Shown piece after piece: positions 55,586 to 64,000 of a stretch of DNA of 64,000 nucleotides (the stretch's first letter is position 1; the number at the start of each line of letters is the position of its first letter). The translations under genes and the position numbers were made by a program. The notes beneath the pieces were generated by a model. It saw only the letters and a list, made by a program, of their open reading frames with translations, searched no databases and was not told the DNA's origin. Location: the NCBI GenBank assembly GCA_030066775.1, contig JASJAY010000073.1:25680-89679 (forward strand), given 5' to 3'. The stretch comes from Planctomycetota bacterium (GTDB lineage Bacteria > Planctomycetota > PLA2 > JAEUHO01).

Positions 55586-56251
55586 GTGGGGTGGTTCGAG
55601 GCGCTCGAGCGCGACATCATGCACTTCGTCACGTGCACGATGCACGACGAGACGTTGGGCCGCATGTTCGCCAGCGTGCAGAGCGATAAGCTCGGGATCC
55701 CGCTGATCCTCCTCTGCCTCGCGTTCTACGGCAGCTGGGATGCCCGCAAGGCCTGGCGCGCCGTGCTCGCCATCGGCGTCGGCGTGGGCGTCGGCATGCT
55801 CATCGCCGGAACCCTGTGGGCCGTGATTCCCCGCAAGCGCCCGCCGCATCACTACGAGACGCTGCTCCGGACGCCGGCGGAGCTCGCCACCTGCGCGTCG
55901 AACCCCGAGGCGCTCGCCGTGCGCAGCGGGGTGAGCAAACGGCGGTCGTTCCCCAGCCGACACGCCACCACCGTCGGCGTCGGCGTCGCCGTGTTCTGGT
56001 GCGTCTCGCGGCTGCTCGGCAGCCTGGCGACCGTCTACGGCCTGATGGTGCTCGTCGGGCGCGTCTACATCTCGAAGCACTGGCCATCGGACATGCTCGC
56101 GGGCTGCGCCATCGGCGTGGTCTGCGGCCTGCTGGCGTGGCGATACGTGCCCCCACTTCTTCGGCGACTCCGATTCGACCAGTTCGGGACGTGGGTGGGG
56201 GAATCCACGCCATGGAAAGCGAGCCCCTCCGCCGGGGACATCCAGCGGTAG
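55586..56251 (+). CDS. PAP2-family membrane phosphatase
   Basis: A 221-residue integral membrane phosphatase. Its phosphatase motifs KRPPHHYE (with upstream Lys/Arg), PSRHA and SKHWPSDMLAG form the three-part PAP2 active site. Five or six hydrophobic segments surround them. Likely substrates are undecaprenyl diphosphate or phosphatidate. The GTG at 55586 starts 5 bp after the preceding stop. Its own TAG stop forms part of a TAGACT hexamer. Confidence 0.88.
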   Translation: MGWFEALERDIMHFVTCTMHDETLGRMFASVQSDKLGIPLILLCLAFYGSWDARKAWRAVLAIGVGVGVGMLIAGTLWAVIPRKRPPHHYETLLRTPAELATCASNPEALAVRSGVSKRRSFPSRHATTVGVGVAVFWCVSRLLGSLATVYGLMVLVGRVYISKHWPSDMLAGCAIGVVCGLLAWRYVPPLLRRLRFDQFGTWVGESTPWKASPSAGDIQR

Positions 56252-56274
56252 ACTGACCGCGGACTCGAGGAACG

Positions 56275-57171
56275 GTGCCGGACACGCAGGGCGCGTGCAT
56301 TGGACGAGGTGACGGCGGCTTGGATGTCATCACGCGACATCGCCTGAACATGCTCTCGCTGAAGAGTGGCGTGCTGGACGATCGCCCGGTCGTCGAACGC
56401 GTCCAGACGATCTACGAGGCCTTCCTCGAGCGCGTGCCCTACGAGAACCTCTCCAACAACCGCATCGTTGCCGAGCATCCCGACGACCCCGAGAGCTGGC
56501 CCCGCGCCACCGACCTCCTCCTGCGCGAGAACGCCGCGCTCGGCCTCGGCGGCACCTCCTTCTCGCTGGCCTACTCGCTGCGCGATCTCTTCCGCGGTGC
56601 GGGGGCGAACGCCTACTGCACCCTGGGCTACAACCTCGTCACCGAGCAGGCCCACGCCGCCGTGCTCGTCTACACCGACGAGGGGCCGCTCCTGTACGAC
56701 CCGGCGCTCCTGACGTGCGGGCCGATTCCCGTACGGCCGCACGGCGAGCTGATCGACCCCCTGGGCTGCGTGCGGCTGCTGCCGCGCTGTGGGCCGACGC
56801 TGACCGTCTCGCTCGAGCTCGATCCGTCGCTGCGCGCCACGCGCCGCAACCCCGATCCCGGCTGGGTAAACGTGTCGGCCGACAGCGGCGCCGAGCGCGC
56901 CGTCTACTCGATCATCCCGATCCCCGCCGCGCCCCAGAACTACCGCCAGGCATGGCAGGCCTCGTTCTATCGCGGCCGGCGCATGCCCCTGCGCCTGGCC
57001 CGGCGCGTCGGCGACGACATCTATCGCTACGGCGAGCGGCCGGGCAGCATCGAGATCCTCCGTCCGAGCGGCCGCGAGGAGATCGCGGCCCCGGAGGACC
57101 CGGTGCCGATGCTGACGAAGCTGTTCGGCATCGACGAGGCGTGCCTCACGGCGTGGTTCGCCTCTCGCTGA
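56275..57171 (+). CDS. Arylamine N-acetyltransferase-fold protein lacking catalytic Cys
   Basis: A 298-residue protein with the NAT fold pattern: VPYENLSN near residue 55, then LGLGGTSFSLAYSLRDLFRG where active NATs have a Cys (GGxCFEL), then AHAAVLVY (catalytic His position) and LLYDPALL (Asp). The Cys is Thr, so acetyl transfer by the standard mechanism is unlikely. The GTG at 56275 follows GAGGAA by 2 nt, and a TAGACT box lies at 56249-56254. An ATG at 56350 would shorten it by 25 residues. Confidence 0.7.
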   Translation: MPDTQGACIGRGDGGLDVITRHRLNMLSLKSGVLDDRPVVERVQTIYEAFLERVPYENLSNNRIVAEHPDDPESWPRATDLLLRENAALGLGGTSFSLAYSLRDLFRGAGANAYCTLGYNLVTEQAHAAVLVYTDEGPLLYDPALLTCGPIPVRPHGELIDPLGCVRLLPRCGPTLTVSLELDPSLRATRRNPDPGWVNVSADSGAERAVYSIIPIPAAPQNYRQAWQASFYRGRRMPLRLARRVGDDIYRYGERPGSIEILRPSGREEIAAPEDPVPMLTKLFGIDEACLTAWFASR

Positions 57172-57201
57172 CGTCGGCTCCCTGTCCGCCAGACTGCCTG
57201 G

Positions 57202-59082
57202 CTACGAGAAGGGGAAGCGCACCGTGATCGTCGTGCCGACGCCCTTCTCGGACTCGAGCACGATGCGCGCGCGGTGCGCGTCCGCGTAGCGCTTCACGAG
57301 CGCGAGCCCGATGCCGACGCCCGGCGCGTCGCGCGTGAGCTCGCCGCCGGCGCGCTGGAAGGGCTCGAAGAGCGTCTTGCGGGCGTTGCGCGGGATGCCC
57401 ACGCCCTCGTCCGCCACGCGCACGCACACGCGCTCTCCGTCGCGGAACACCGAGACGCGCACCGCCTTCGTCTCGGAGCGCTCGCTGTACTTGATCGCGT
57501 TGTCCACGAGGTTGAGCACGAGCGGTCGCACGAGCTTCGGATCGAACGCAACGTGGGGCAGGTCGGCCTCGAGCTCGGTGTCGAGCGCGACCGCCGCCTC
57601 GTCGGCCCGTGGGCGCATGAGCTCGGTCGCATCCGCGACGGCCTGCCCCAGGTCGCCGACGGTGGCCGAGTACGCCGCCACCCCGCGCTCCAGCGCGGCG
57701 AGGTCGAGCACCTGGTTCACGAGGTGGCCCAATCGCCGCGTCTCGTCGAGGATGCGCGTCGCGTACTTCTGGCTCGCCTCCGAGTCCGCCACCCAGCCTT
57801 GCTTCAGCATGTCGGCGTACATCCGGATGCCGGTCAGCGGCGTCTTCAGCTCGTGCGTGATGGCCGCGATGAAGTCTTCCTTGCGCCGCGCCAGCGCGAC
57901 CTCGCGCCGCACACCGCGCATGAGCACGATGAAGCCGACCACCACGACGGTGACCAGCCCGCCGACCAGGAAGAGGAAGCGGCGCAGCGCCTCCCCGAAG
58001 CGCTTGGCCAGCGCGCCTTCGTCGGGCCGCCCGACCACGACGAGCGCGGCATGCGCCACGAACGGCTGGTCGTCGGAGACGAGGTAGGCCGCGTTGCCCT
58101 CGGGCGTCGCGAGCGCGGCGCCGAGCGCCGCGGCGAGGGACGCGGAGGCCAGCTCTGCTTCGGGGCCGGTGCCCGTCTCCAGCGCGCGCCCGAGCTGGAC
58201 GGTGCCCTGGGTGGACCACGCGGTCGGGAGCGTGCCGGCCGGGTCGAGGGCGTAGCCCTGGACGAGGAAGCGATCGCGGCGCACTTCGCGCCGCGCCGCA
58301 TGCGCGTCGGGGATCCACACCAACCGCCACGCCACGAGCGGCGCGGCGTCGCTCCCGCGCGGCGCCGCTGCATAGCGGAAGCGCGTATAGCGCACGGTGA
58401 CGCGGTCCTCGGACATGCGGCGCTGGAACGCGTCCAGGTACGGCGTGCCGCCGGGCACGTCCGGGTTGTTGAAGCGATTCGACTGCTGGACGATGTCGAC
58501 CTGCTGCTGCCGCCCGCGCACGAGGATCTCCTCGAGCAGCTGGCCGCGCTCCTCGTTGGCGGCGACGACGTGCAGCGGATAGTCGATGGCGCGCCCACTG
58601 CGCAGGGCCTCCGACTCCCGTGCACGCGACAGCTCGTACGTGAGGAGCGGCCCGAATACGGATGTCAGCCGGCGTCCCACCGTGTCCGCGTCCCCGCGGA
58701 TCAGGCGTGGTGCGGGATACGGACCTCGCGGGCCGAGCTCCCACTCGAAGCGCGCCACGACGCGTGCGTCGTCGCGGCCACCGGCCAACGCGTTGTTCTG
58801 GAAGGCAAGGCTCCCCGACGTGAGGCTCTCGGGGAGGAAGGCGCGCTGGTACTCGTAGTAGTGACGCGACTCCTCGCGCGCCCTGAGGCGCTCGATGCTG
58901 TCCGCGGCTTCCTGGGCACGGCGCGCCGCGGCGTCGCGGGCCCCGCGCTCCATCTCCACCCGACGGAACTGGCCCTCCGTCTGCACGCTGTTCCAGCCGA
59001 GCCAGCAGAATCCCGCGGACGGCACGAGCAGCAGCACGGCGAAGATGAGCAGCGGACGGCGGAGGACCTGGCGAACGCGCAT
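57202..59082 (-). CDS. Membrane sensor histidine kinase
   Basis: A 626-residue sensor. TM1 (LLIFAVLLLVPSAGFCWLGW) is followed by a long extracytoplasmic sensor (about 32-385) with no recognised fold. TM2 (FLFLVGGLVTVVVVGFIVLM) leads to the DHp with THELKTPLTGIRMYADM and HATPase boxes (NLVDNAIKYSE, ADEGVGIP, GVGIGLALVKRY). It partners the OmpR-type regulator whose stop shares a base with this start (TGATG). Confidence 0.9.
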   Translation of the reverse strand: MRVRQVLRRPLLIFAVLLLVPSAGFCWLGWNSVQTEGQFRRVEMERGARDAAARRAQEAADSIERLRAREESRHYYEYQRAFLPESLTSGSLAFQNNALAGGRDDARVVARFEWELGPRGPYPAPRLIRGDADTVGRRLTSVFGPLLTYELSRARESEALRSGRAIDYPLHVVAANEERGQLLEEILVRGRQQQVDIVQQSNRFNNPDVPGGTPYLDAFQRRMSEDRVTVRYTRFRYAAAPRGSDAAPLVAWRLVWIPDAHAARREVRRDRFLVQGYALDPAGTLPTAWSTQGTVQLGRALETGTGPEAELASASLAAALGAALATPEGNAAYLVSDDQPFVAHAALVVVGRPDEGALAKRFGEALRRFLFLVGGLVTVVVVGFIVLMRGVRREVALARRKEDFIAAITHELKTPLTGIRMYADMLKQGWVADSEASQKYATRILDETRRLGHLVNQVLDLAALERGVAAYSATVGDLGQAVADATELMRPRADEAAVALDTELEADLPHVAFDPKLVRPLVLNLVDNAIKYSERSETKAVRVSVFRDGERVCVRVADEGVGIPRNARKTLFEPFQRAGGELTRDAPGVGIGLALVKRYADAHRARIVLESEKGVGTTITVRFPFS

Positions 59083-59777
59083 CAACCGCCCCAGCGATAC
59101 CCCTTGCCGCGCACGGTGACGATGATCGCGGGCCGCGCGGGATCGCGCTCGACCTTCTTCCGCAGCGCGGCCAGCGTGTTGTCCACCGTGCGGGTCTCGA
59201 CGTTGGCGGTGGGATAGCCCCACACGTCGAGCAGAAACTCGTCGCGCGTCACCACGTTGCCCTCGCGCGAGCGCAGGTGACGCAGGATCTCGCCTTCGCG
59301 CGGCGTGAGGTTGATCGTCTCGGCCTCGCGCTTGGCCTGCAGCCGGCCGAGGTCGAAGTGCATGCCGTCGATCTCGAACGTCTCGCCGTCACCACGCGCC
59401 ATGCGCGCACGGCGCAGCTGGGCGCCGACACGCGCCATCAGCTCGGGCAGCCCGAAGGGCTTGGTGACATAGTCGTCGGCGCCCATCTTGAGGCCGCGCA
59501 CCTTGTCCTCGTCGGCGCCCTTCGCCGTGAGCATGATCGTCGGGATCTTGTTGCCTTCCTTGCGCAGCTGCTTGATCACCTCGAAGCCGCTCCGCTCCGG
59601 GAGCATCACGTCGAGGATCAGGAGATCGAACTCGCCCTTTCGGGCACGCTCCTCACCGACGAGCCCGTCGGCTGCGATCTCGCACTCGTAGCCCTGGAAG
59701 GTCAGCGCCTCCATCAGGCCCTCGGCGAGCGTCGGCTCGTCTTCCACGATCAGCACCCGCGGCTTCTCGACTGTCAT
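59082..59777 (-). CDS. OmpR/PhoB-family response regulator
   Basis: A 231-residue regulator with a receiver (VLIVEDEPTLAEGL, phospho-acceptor in LLILDVMLPERSG, KPFGLPELM) and a winged-helix DNA-binding tail (LTPREGEILRHLRSREGNVV, TVDNTLAALRKKVER, VTVRGKGYRW). The ATG at 59777 has a strong GAGGAGGGGG upstream and follows the VIT/vWA stop by 13 bp, so regulator, kinase and VIT/vWA protein form one operon. Confidence 0.93.
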   Translation of the reverse strand: MTVEKPRVLIVEDEPTLAEGLMEALTFQGYECEIAADGLVGEERARKGEFDLLILDVMLPERSGFEVIKQLRKEGNKIPTIMLTAKGADEDKVRGLKMGADDYVTKPFGLPELMARVGAQLRRARMARGDGETFEIDGMHFDLGRLQAKREAETINLTPREGEILRHLRSREGNVVTRDEFLLDVWGYPTANVETRTVDNTLAALRKKVERDPARPAIIVTVRGKGYRWGG

Positions 59778-59790
59778 CTCGACCCCCTCC

Positions 59791-62061
59791 TCAACGATCG
59801 TCCACGATCCGCACGACGCGCCGGCGCCCCTCGACCGACAGCTCCAGCACGAGCGAGCCGCGCTGCGCCAGGCGCACGTTGTCGGCGTCGCTCGTCTGCT
59901 CCAGCAGCTTGAAGAACGACTCCGACCACCGCCCGATTTCCATCTCGACCTCGCCCAGGTCCTCGACCCGCGAGTCCATCCATCCGAGGCCGCGCCGCCA
60001 GAAGAACGTGCGCTCGCCGGCCTGCTGCACGCCGGGCCACTCGGCACGGGCGACGTCGCGCCCGGTCTCTTCGGGCAGCCAGGCGCGCTGTTGGCGCAGC
60101 GGCGCCCGCAGCGCCTCGTGGCGCTCGGCCTGGTTGGCCGCCTGCGCGAAGCCCATGGCGCCCGACGTCTCGCGCCCCAGGTCGAGCAGCAGCTGGAGAC
60201 TCCGGCGCACGTTCGTGCTGAACGCCCCGTGGTCGGTCGTCTCGTCGGCCAGGAAGGACGTGTACTCGGTGAGGATTCCGTAGCGCTCGCTCAGGCTCAG
60301 CACCATGGCCGCCTCGACCTCACGTGCGGCCCCCCCGAGGCCGTCGCGCAACCGGTCGAGGCCGATGGCGATGCGCTTGAGGGCCCACGCGCGCGCGGGG
60401 AAGTCGCCGCGGCTTGTGTCGCCCCGTCGCGCAACGGAGAGCAGGGTGCCGTAGGTGCGGCGGGTGTAATCGCCGCGGCCCTCGGCGAGCTCGATCTCCG
60501 CGCGCCCGTCGCGCCCGTAGCGCCCCGTGACGACGATCGTGCCGCCGCGCGCGAGGTCGGGTAGCCGCTCCGGCAACACGTCGCTCGCGTCGATGCCCTC
60601 GATGCGCAGCTCCGGATCCGTGAGCATCGGATGCCGCACGCGCTCGTACAGGCGCCGCAGGTCGGGGATCGTGGATCGAAACGGCCGGGCGTACGTCGCG
60701 GTGCCGCCGCTCGCACGCGCAAGGCGATCCAGCAAGGCCGCGTCGACGTCGACGCCGATGCCGAGCACCGCCAGACGCGGACGCCGTTCGCTCGGCAGAC
60801 CCGCGATGCGGTCGACGAGCACGTCGGCACGCGTCTCGCCGCGCGTGGGCCGCCCGTCGGTCACGAGCAAGGCGACGCTCGATCGGCCCGGCGTGGGCGC
60901 ATCGGCGAGCACCTGCGCCAACGCGGCATCCAGATCCGTCGCGCCGGCCGCCTCCATGCGCTCCAGGTACGCCTTCGCCGCACCGCGATTGTCCGGCGTG
61001 GCGGGACGCGTCTTCGGCCACAGCGCCTGCACGCCGTCCGAGAAGGTGACGACGTTGAAGCGGTCCTCCGCATCGAGGTCGTCGAGGATCTCCAGCAGCG
61101 CTTCGCGCACGTCCTCGAGCCGGTCTCCTTCCATCGAGCCGGACGTGTCCACCACGAAGGTGACGTCCTTCGGACGCTCCAGCAGGCGCGCGTCCTCGAA
61201 GCGGCTCGGCGAGGCGACGAGCAGGAAGTAGCCGCGCTCCTCTTCCGGCGGCCAGTACGTGAGCATCGTGGCGCCGATGCGGCTGCGGGTCGTCGTCCAG
61301 AACACGCGGAAGTCGGGCTCGACGGACGTAAGCGCACCCGACGCGTGCACGAAGGCGTGACGCGCGTGGTCGCGGCGCACGTCGAGGTCGTGTGTCGGGC
61401 TGTGAACGGGACCGATCTCGAGTCGCGATCCCTGACCCACGCGCGAGTCGACCCCGGCGCGCGGGTCGTTACCGGCGCGCAGCTCGATGTCCACGTCGAT
61501 CCGGTACGTCGCGTCGTCGAGCGGCGCGAGCGCCGCCCCGCGCAGACCCAGGACGAGATCCGCTACGCCGCCGACCGGTTCGATCTCCTGCTCGTACGTC
61601 AGCACGATCGTGCGCCGGGCAAGACTGCCCAGCTCGAGCTTGCGAAGCCGGTACAGGTCGCGCCCCAAGTGCTCGGTCAAGCGCGCGTCGCGATGGCGAC
61701 GCAGGAGCTGGATCGACGCCTCGCGCGCCGCCGCGCCCGTGAGGAGCTCGCCCTTGCTGGACGTGCCGTCGAGGGTGAGACCGGGGCTGCCGAGCACGCC
61801 GCCCGGCGGAAGCGGCATCACGTACTCCGCTTCGATGGTGCGCGGGCTGAGGTTTTCGATCACCTGCTGCACCGTCACGAAGGCGTGGCTGCCGCGCACC
61901 TGGGCGCGGATCTTGATGTCGCGCACGCCCCAGCCTTCGTCGACCGGCGTGCCGCCCCGCGCGGGCACGAGGAAGCCGCCGGCCTTCACCTCGGGCGCGG
62001 GGCCCGCGAGGACCAGGGCGAAGGTCGTCGCGACCACCAGCGCGGACCGCAGGACGTGCAC
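59791..62061 (-). CDS. Exported VIT and vWA domain protein
   Basis: A 756-residue secreted protein (signal VATTFALVLAGPAPEVKAG). A VIT domain comes first (about 35-165; VRDIKIRAQVRGSHAFVTVQ, AEYVMPLPPGGVL). A vWA domain follows, with the metal-ion site DVTFVVDTSGSMEGD and VALLVTDGRPTRGE. A long C-terminal helical region ends RIVDDR. Such inter-alpha-trypsin-inhibitor-like proteins are surface or matrix adhesins. It heads the operon with the two-component pair; the GTG start at 62061 has no clear ribosome site. Confidence 0.85.
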   Translation of the reverse strand: MHVLRSALVVATTFALVLAGPAPEVKAGGFLVPARGGTPVDEGWGVRDIKIRAQVRGSHAFVTVQQVIENLSPRTIEAEYVMPLPPGGVLGSPGLTLDGTSSKGELLTGAAAREASIQLLRRHRDARLTEHLGRDLYRLRKLELGSLARRTIVLTYEQEIEPVGGVADLVLGLRGAALAPLDDATYRIDVDIELRAGNDPRAGVDSRVGQGSRLEIGPVHSPTHDLDVRRDHARHAFVHASGALTSVEPDFRVFWTTTRSRIGATMLTYWPPEEERGYFLLVASPSRFEDARLLERPKDVTFVVDTSGSMEGDRLEDVREALLEILDDLDAEDRFNVVTFSDGVQALWPKTRPATPDNRGAAKAYLERMEAAGATDLDAALAQVLADAPTPGRSSVALLVTDGRPTRGETRADVLVDRIAGLPSERRPRLAVLGIGVDVDAALLDRLARASGGTATYARPFRSTIPDLRRLYERVRHPMLTDPELRIEGIDASDVLPERLPDLARGGTIVVTGRYGRDGRAEIELAEGRGDYTRRTYGTLLSVARRGDTSRGDFPARAWALKRIAIGLDRLRDGLGGAAREVEAAMVLSLSERYGILTEYTSFLADETTDHGAFSTNVRRSLQLLLDLGRETSGAMGFAQAANQAERHEALRAPLRQQRAWLPEETGRDVARAEWPGVQQAGERTFFWRRGLGWMDSRVEDLGEVEMEIGRWSESFFKLLEQTSDADNVRLAQRGSLVLELSVEGRRRVVRIVDDR

Positions 62062-62154
62062 GTGGAGATGGTGCCCTCGCGACGGGCGGGAGGCCGCAAA
62101 GGAAATGCAAAACGGCGCCGGGACAGGCTTACGGGAGGCGAGCGGACATCGCCC

Positions 62155-63003
62155 TCAAGGCGCCGGAATCGTGAAGTCCAGCGTGGTCGTCTGCTGCTTC
62201 TCGAGGGTGATCGTCTTCTCGATCCGGATCGGCTCGCCAAAGTCGTAGCGCAGCAGCCGGCCGTCCTTGGACCGTCGCGCCTTGTGCTGCATGCCCTCGT
62301 GCCAGCACACGACCGTGTAGGTCCCCGGCGGGATGTCCTCGATCGCGTAGGTGCCGCGCATTCCCGTGGGCTCGCTGTAGTACGGATGCGTGACCACGAA
62401 CACGTGGGCGCTCTTCGACGGACAGCAGTCCGAGAGGATCAGGTGATGGCCCGGGCGCTCCAGATACGTGTTGGCGGCGTCGCCGATCACGCACTTGGGC
62501 CCCACGAAGAGATTGAACACCGTGGTCTCTCTCCCCTGCCTGCCGAGGAACCCGTGCACGTTGTCGGTCTCGTCATCCATGTTCACCAGCGCGAGTTGGG
62601 TGTTCACCGGGATCCAGTGCACGTGCGGCACGTACGCCCGATCCACGTGCGCCAGCACGGCGTGCCGGCCGTTCGGCCAGGGCTTCCCCTCCTTCACGCC
62701 CTCCAGCCACACGACGCAGTTCGAGAGGCCGAGGGTCTTCTCGTCGTAGGCGATGCGCGGCGTGGGGCGCTTCTCGGTGCCGCCGTTCACCCGCACCTCG
62801 ATGTCGGGAACCGGTACGGCCTTCGCGATCCGGCACGTGCCGACGAGCCGTCCCCACTGCGGTGACTTCCGAATCGCCTTGTAGGCACCCGGGTCCTCCC
62901 GCGCGACAGAGGCGGGGATCGACGACACCGTGACACCCCCTGCGAGGAGCAGCAGCAGGCCGAGCGTGGCGGTATGGAGGGCGGACGGGCGACGGTCTCG
63001 CAT
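62155..63003 (-). CDS. Secreted cupredoxin/carboxypeptidase-regulatory-like protein
   Basis: A 282-residue exported protein (signal LGLLLLLAGGVTVSSIPASV). The fold reads as plastocyanin-like, with candidate copper ligands in DNVHGFLG, DCCPSKSAHVFVV and VVCWHEGMQ, followed by TYAIEDIPPGTYTVVCWHEG, a form shared by carboxypeptidase-regulatory domains of planctomycete secreted proteins. The ATG at 63003 has GGAG upstream. Metal binding is inferred. It lies 28 bp after the metallopeptidase-like gene. Confidence 0.65.
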   Translation of the reverse strand: MRDRRPSALHTATLGLLLLLAGGVTVSSIPASVAREDPGAYKAIRKSPQWGRLVGTCRIAKAVPVPDIEVRVNGGTEKRPTPRIAYDEKTLGLSNCVVWLEGVKEGKPWPNGRHAVLAHVDRAYVPHVHWIPVNTQLALVNMDDETDNVHGFLGRQGRETTVFNLFVGPKCVIGDAANTYLERPGHHLILSDCCPSKSAHVFVVTHPYYSEPTGMRGTYAIEDIPPGTYTVVCWHEGMQHKARRSKDGRLLRYDFGEPIRIEKTITLEKQQTTTLDFTIPAP

Positions 63004-63031
63004 GGCGGGACTCCGCGAGCAGACGAGGGGA

Positions 63032-64000
63032 CTACGGCGGAAGGAGGAACTCGTTCTCGGGCTCGAGCTCGACATCGGTCGTCGGCATGAGCGGGCGCCC
63101 CGCGAGCCCGCGCACCCACAGGTCTGGGTAGAAGAGGTCGGCGGCGTGCGCCGGCGGGTTCATGAGCGTATGCGTGAGCCCCTCGTGACCCGTTGCGGCG
63201 TGCACGGCGTCGAGGAAGCGCTGGCCGACGACGTAGCGGTAGCTCCAGCTGTCCCACCCGCGCAGGTCAGGCGCCCACTTCGACGCGTCGGTGGGCTTGT
63301 CGTCCCACAGCCGAAGGAGGGCGCGCCACTCGACGTCCATCCCCCACTCCATGGCCACGCGCCGGGTGATGTGCTGGGCATGCCCCTCCCGGATCGCGCC
63401 GAAGGCGCGCGACGCCGAGCCGTCCCGACGGTCCCACTCGTCCTCCCAGTGCGGGAACCGCTCCCAGTCGAGCCCATGCACGGCCTCGTGGACGAGCGCC
63501 AGCTGGAGCACGCCGGCGGAGGTCAGCCGCGGCTCCTTGCGATTCTTCGCCGACGCCTCCATGACGCTGGGGTTGATGTAGACCGCGTCGAACTCGGGCA
63601 AGTAGATCCCGATCAGCTCCGTGGCGCGCCGGCTGTAGTAGGCGGGCTTCTCCAGCTCCTGATCCGGATTCCGTCGACGCTCGACCACGTCATGTCGGGC
63701 CAGTGCCCACGCGACCTCGGCGCGGTCACCCGTCACGACATAGGGGCGATCGCGGAACTTCGTCTCACAGGCCCACTCGACGGCATCCATGGCGCGCTCG
63801 AAGTGGATCCGCATCCAGCGCGGGTTCCGCCACGGATCCGAGCACACGGGGACCAGCGGGTCGAGGCGCTCGGGACAGGGGGGACGAACGATCTCGGACG
63901 GCGGACGGGACTCGGCGACCAGGGCGAGCGCGAAGACGGCGGCAGCCGTCGCGGCGAGAAGTCCCCCTCCGCGTAGCAGGCCGGCAGCGCCAGGAACCGC
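63032..64000 (-). CDS. Secreted HExxH metallopeptidase-like protein, 5' end outside window
   Basis: The frame is open to the window end, so the start lies beyond base 64000. Visible residues begin with a hydrophobic export signal (LLAATAAAVFALALVAES). The core has HEAVHGLDW (complement of 63476-63490), a zinc-protease-type H-E-x-x-H, followed about 30 residues later by REGHAQHITRR, whose Glu could be the third metal ligand. A GTG at 63847 would cut off the signal and is rejected. Possibly co-transcribed with the cupredoxin-like gene. Substrate unknown. Confidence 0.7.
   Translation of the reverse strand, partial: AVPGAAGLLRGGGLLAATAAAVFALALVAESRPPSEIVRPPCPERLDPLVPVCSDPWRNPRWMRIHFERAMDAVEWACETKFRDRPYVVTGDRAEVAWALARHDVVERRRNPDQELEKPAYYSRRATELIGIYLPEFDAVYINPSVMEASAKNRKEPRLTSAGVLQLALVHEAVHGLDWERFPHWEDEWDRRDGSASRAFGAIREGHAQHITRRVAMEWGMDVEWRALLRLWDDKPTDASKWAPDLRGWDSWSYRYVVGQRFLDAVHAATGHEGLTHTLMNPPAHAADLFYPDLWVRGLAGRPLMPTTDVELEPENEFLLPP

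Overview
The window is very GC-rich, densely coded bacterial DNA with many 4-bp ATGA/GTGA gene overlaps. No rRNA, tRNA, CRISPR array, insertion sequence or phage gene was seen. The gene content points to a Planctomycetota-like, cell-wall-bearing, pigmented aerobe: McsA/McsB/ClpC protein-arginine phosphorylation genes without an adjacent ctsR, a YdjY-domain protein, many secreted lipoproteins of unknown function, MurD, and a zeaxanthin pathway. This placement is an inference from gene content, since no phylogenetic marker is present.

Layout. 1-5.75 kb: edge of an exopolysaccharide cluster (PaaK/CapK-like adenylate-forming enzyme, GT4 glycosyltransferase, polysaccharide deacetylase; opposite strand: Wza-like export lipoprotein, a CBS-HEPN protein and a two-TM K+ channel). 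5.9-7.3 kb: internally duplicated HEAT-like secreted protein. 7.3-16.9 kb (minus strand): a DHH-like protein and a complete Wsp-type chemosensory operon (MCP, CheW, CheR-TPR, CheW, CheA-REC, CheB). Its output protein joins a WspR-like receiver to a PP2C/SpoIIE phosphatase instead of GGDEF. 17.0-18.2 kb: a DUF3179 lipoprotein with one in-frame TGA exactly at the first Cys of a CxxC motif and a perfect hairpin just downstream, a strong selenoprotein candidate. 18.2-26.2 kb: PEGA lipoprotein, murD, mcsA, mcsB, a small conserved ORF, a glycosyltransferase and clpC, closed by a 78-nt near-perfect palindrome. 26.4-33.4 kb: YdjY-like protein, a membrane protein, inositol-3-phosphate synthase, secreted unknowns and a DUF454 protein.

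33.4-39.4 kb: an operator-like cluster followed by crtY-crtE-crtI-crtB-lipoprotein-crtZ, sufficient on paper for zeaxanthin from isoprenyl diphosphates. 39.4-51.3 kb: MsrB-MsrA lipoprotein, lipoprotein plus ABC-2 exporter, HIT protein, secreted unknowns, a GT2-HD fusion, a thioredoxin-like protein, DUF6498 protein and a PAS hybrid kinase. 51.4-57.2 kb: small membrane protein, thiE, a 948-residue secretin-like secreted protein, PAP2 phosphatase and a NAT-fold protein lacking the catalytic Cys. 57.2-64 kb (minus): sensor kinase, OmpR-type regulator and VIT/vWA protein in one operon, then a cupredoxin-like secreted protein and a secreted HExxH protein cut by the window end.

At eight gene starts that lack a Shine-Dalgarno, a TAnnnT hexamer lies only 5-9 nt before the start codon, suggesting frequent leaderless transcription. 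Genes inside operons and several leadered genes instead have clear GGAG/GGGAGG motifs.
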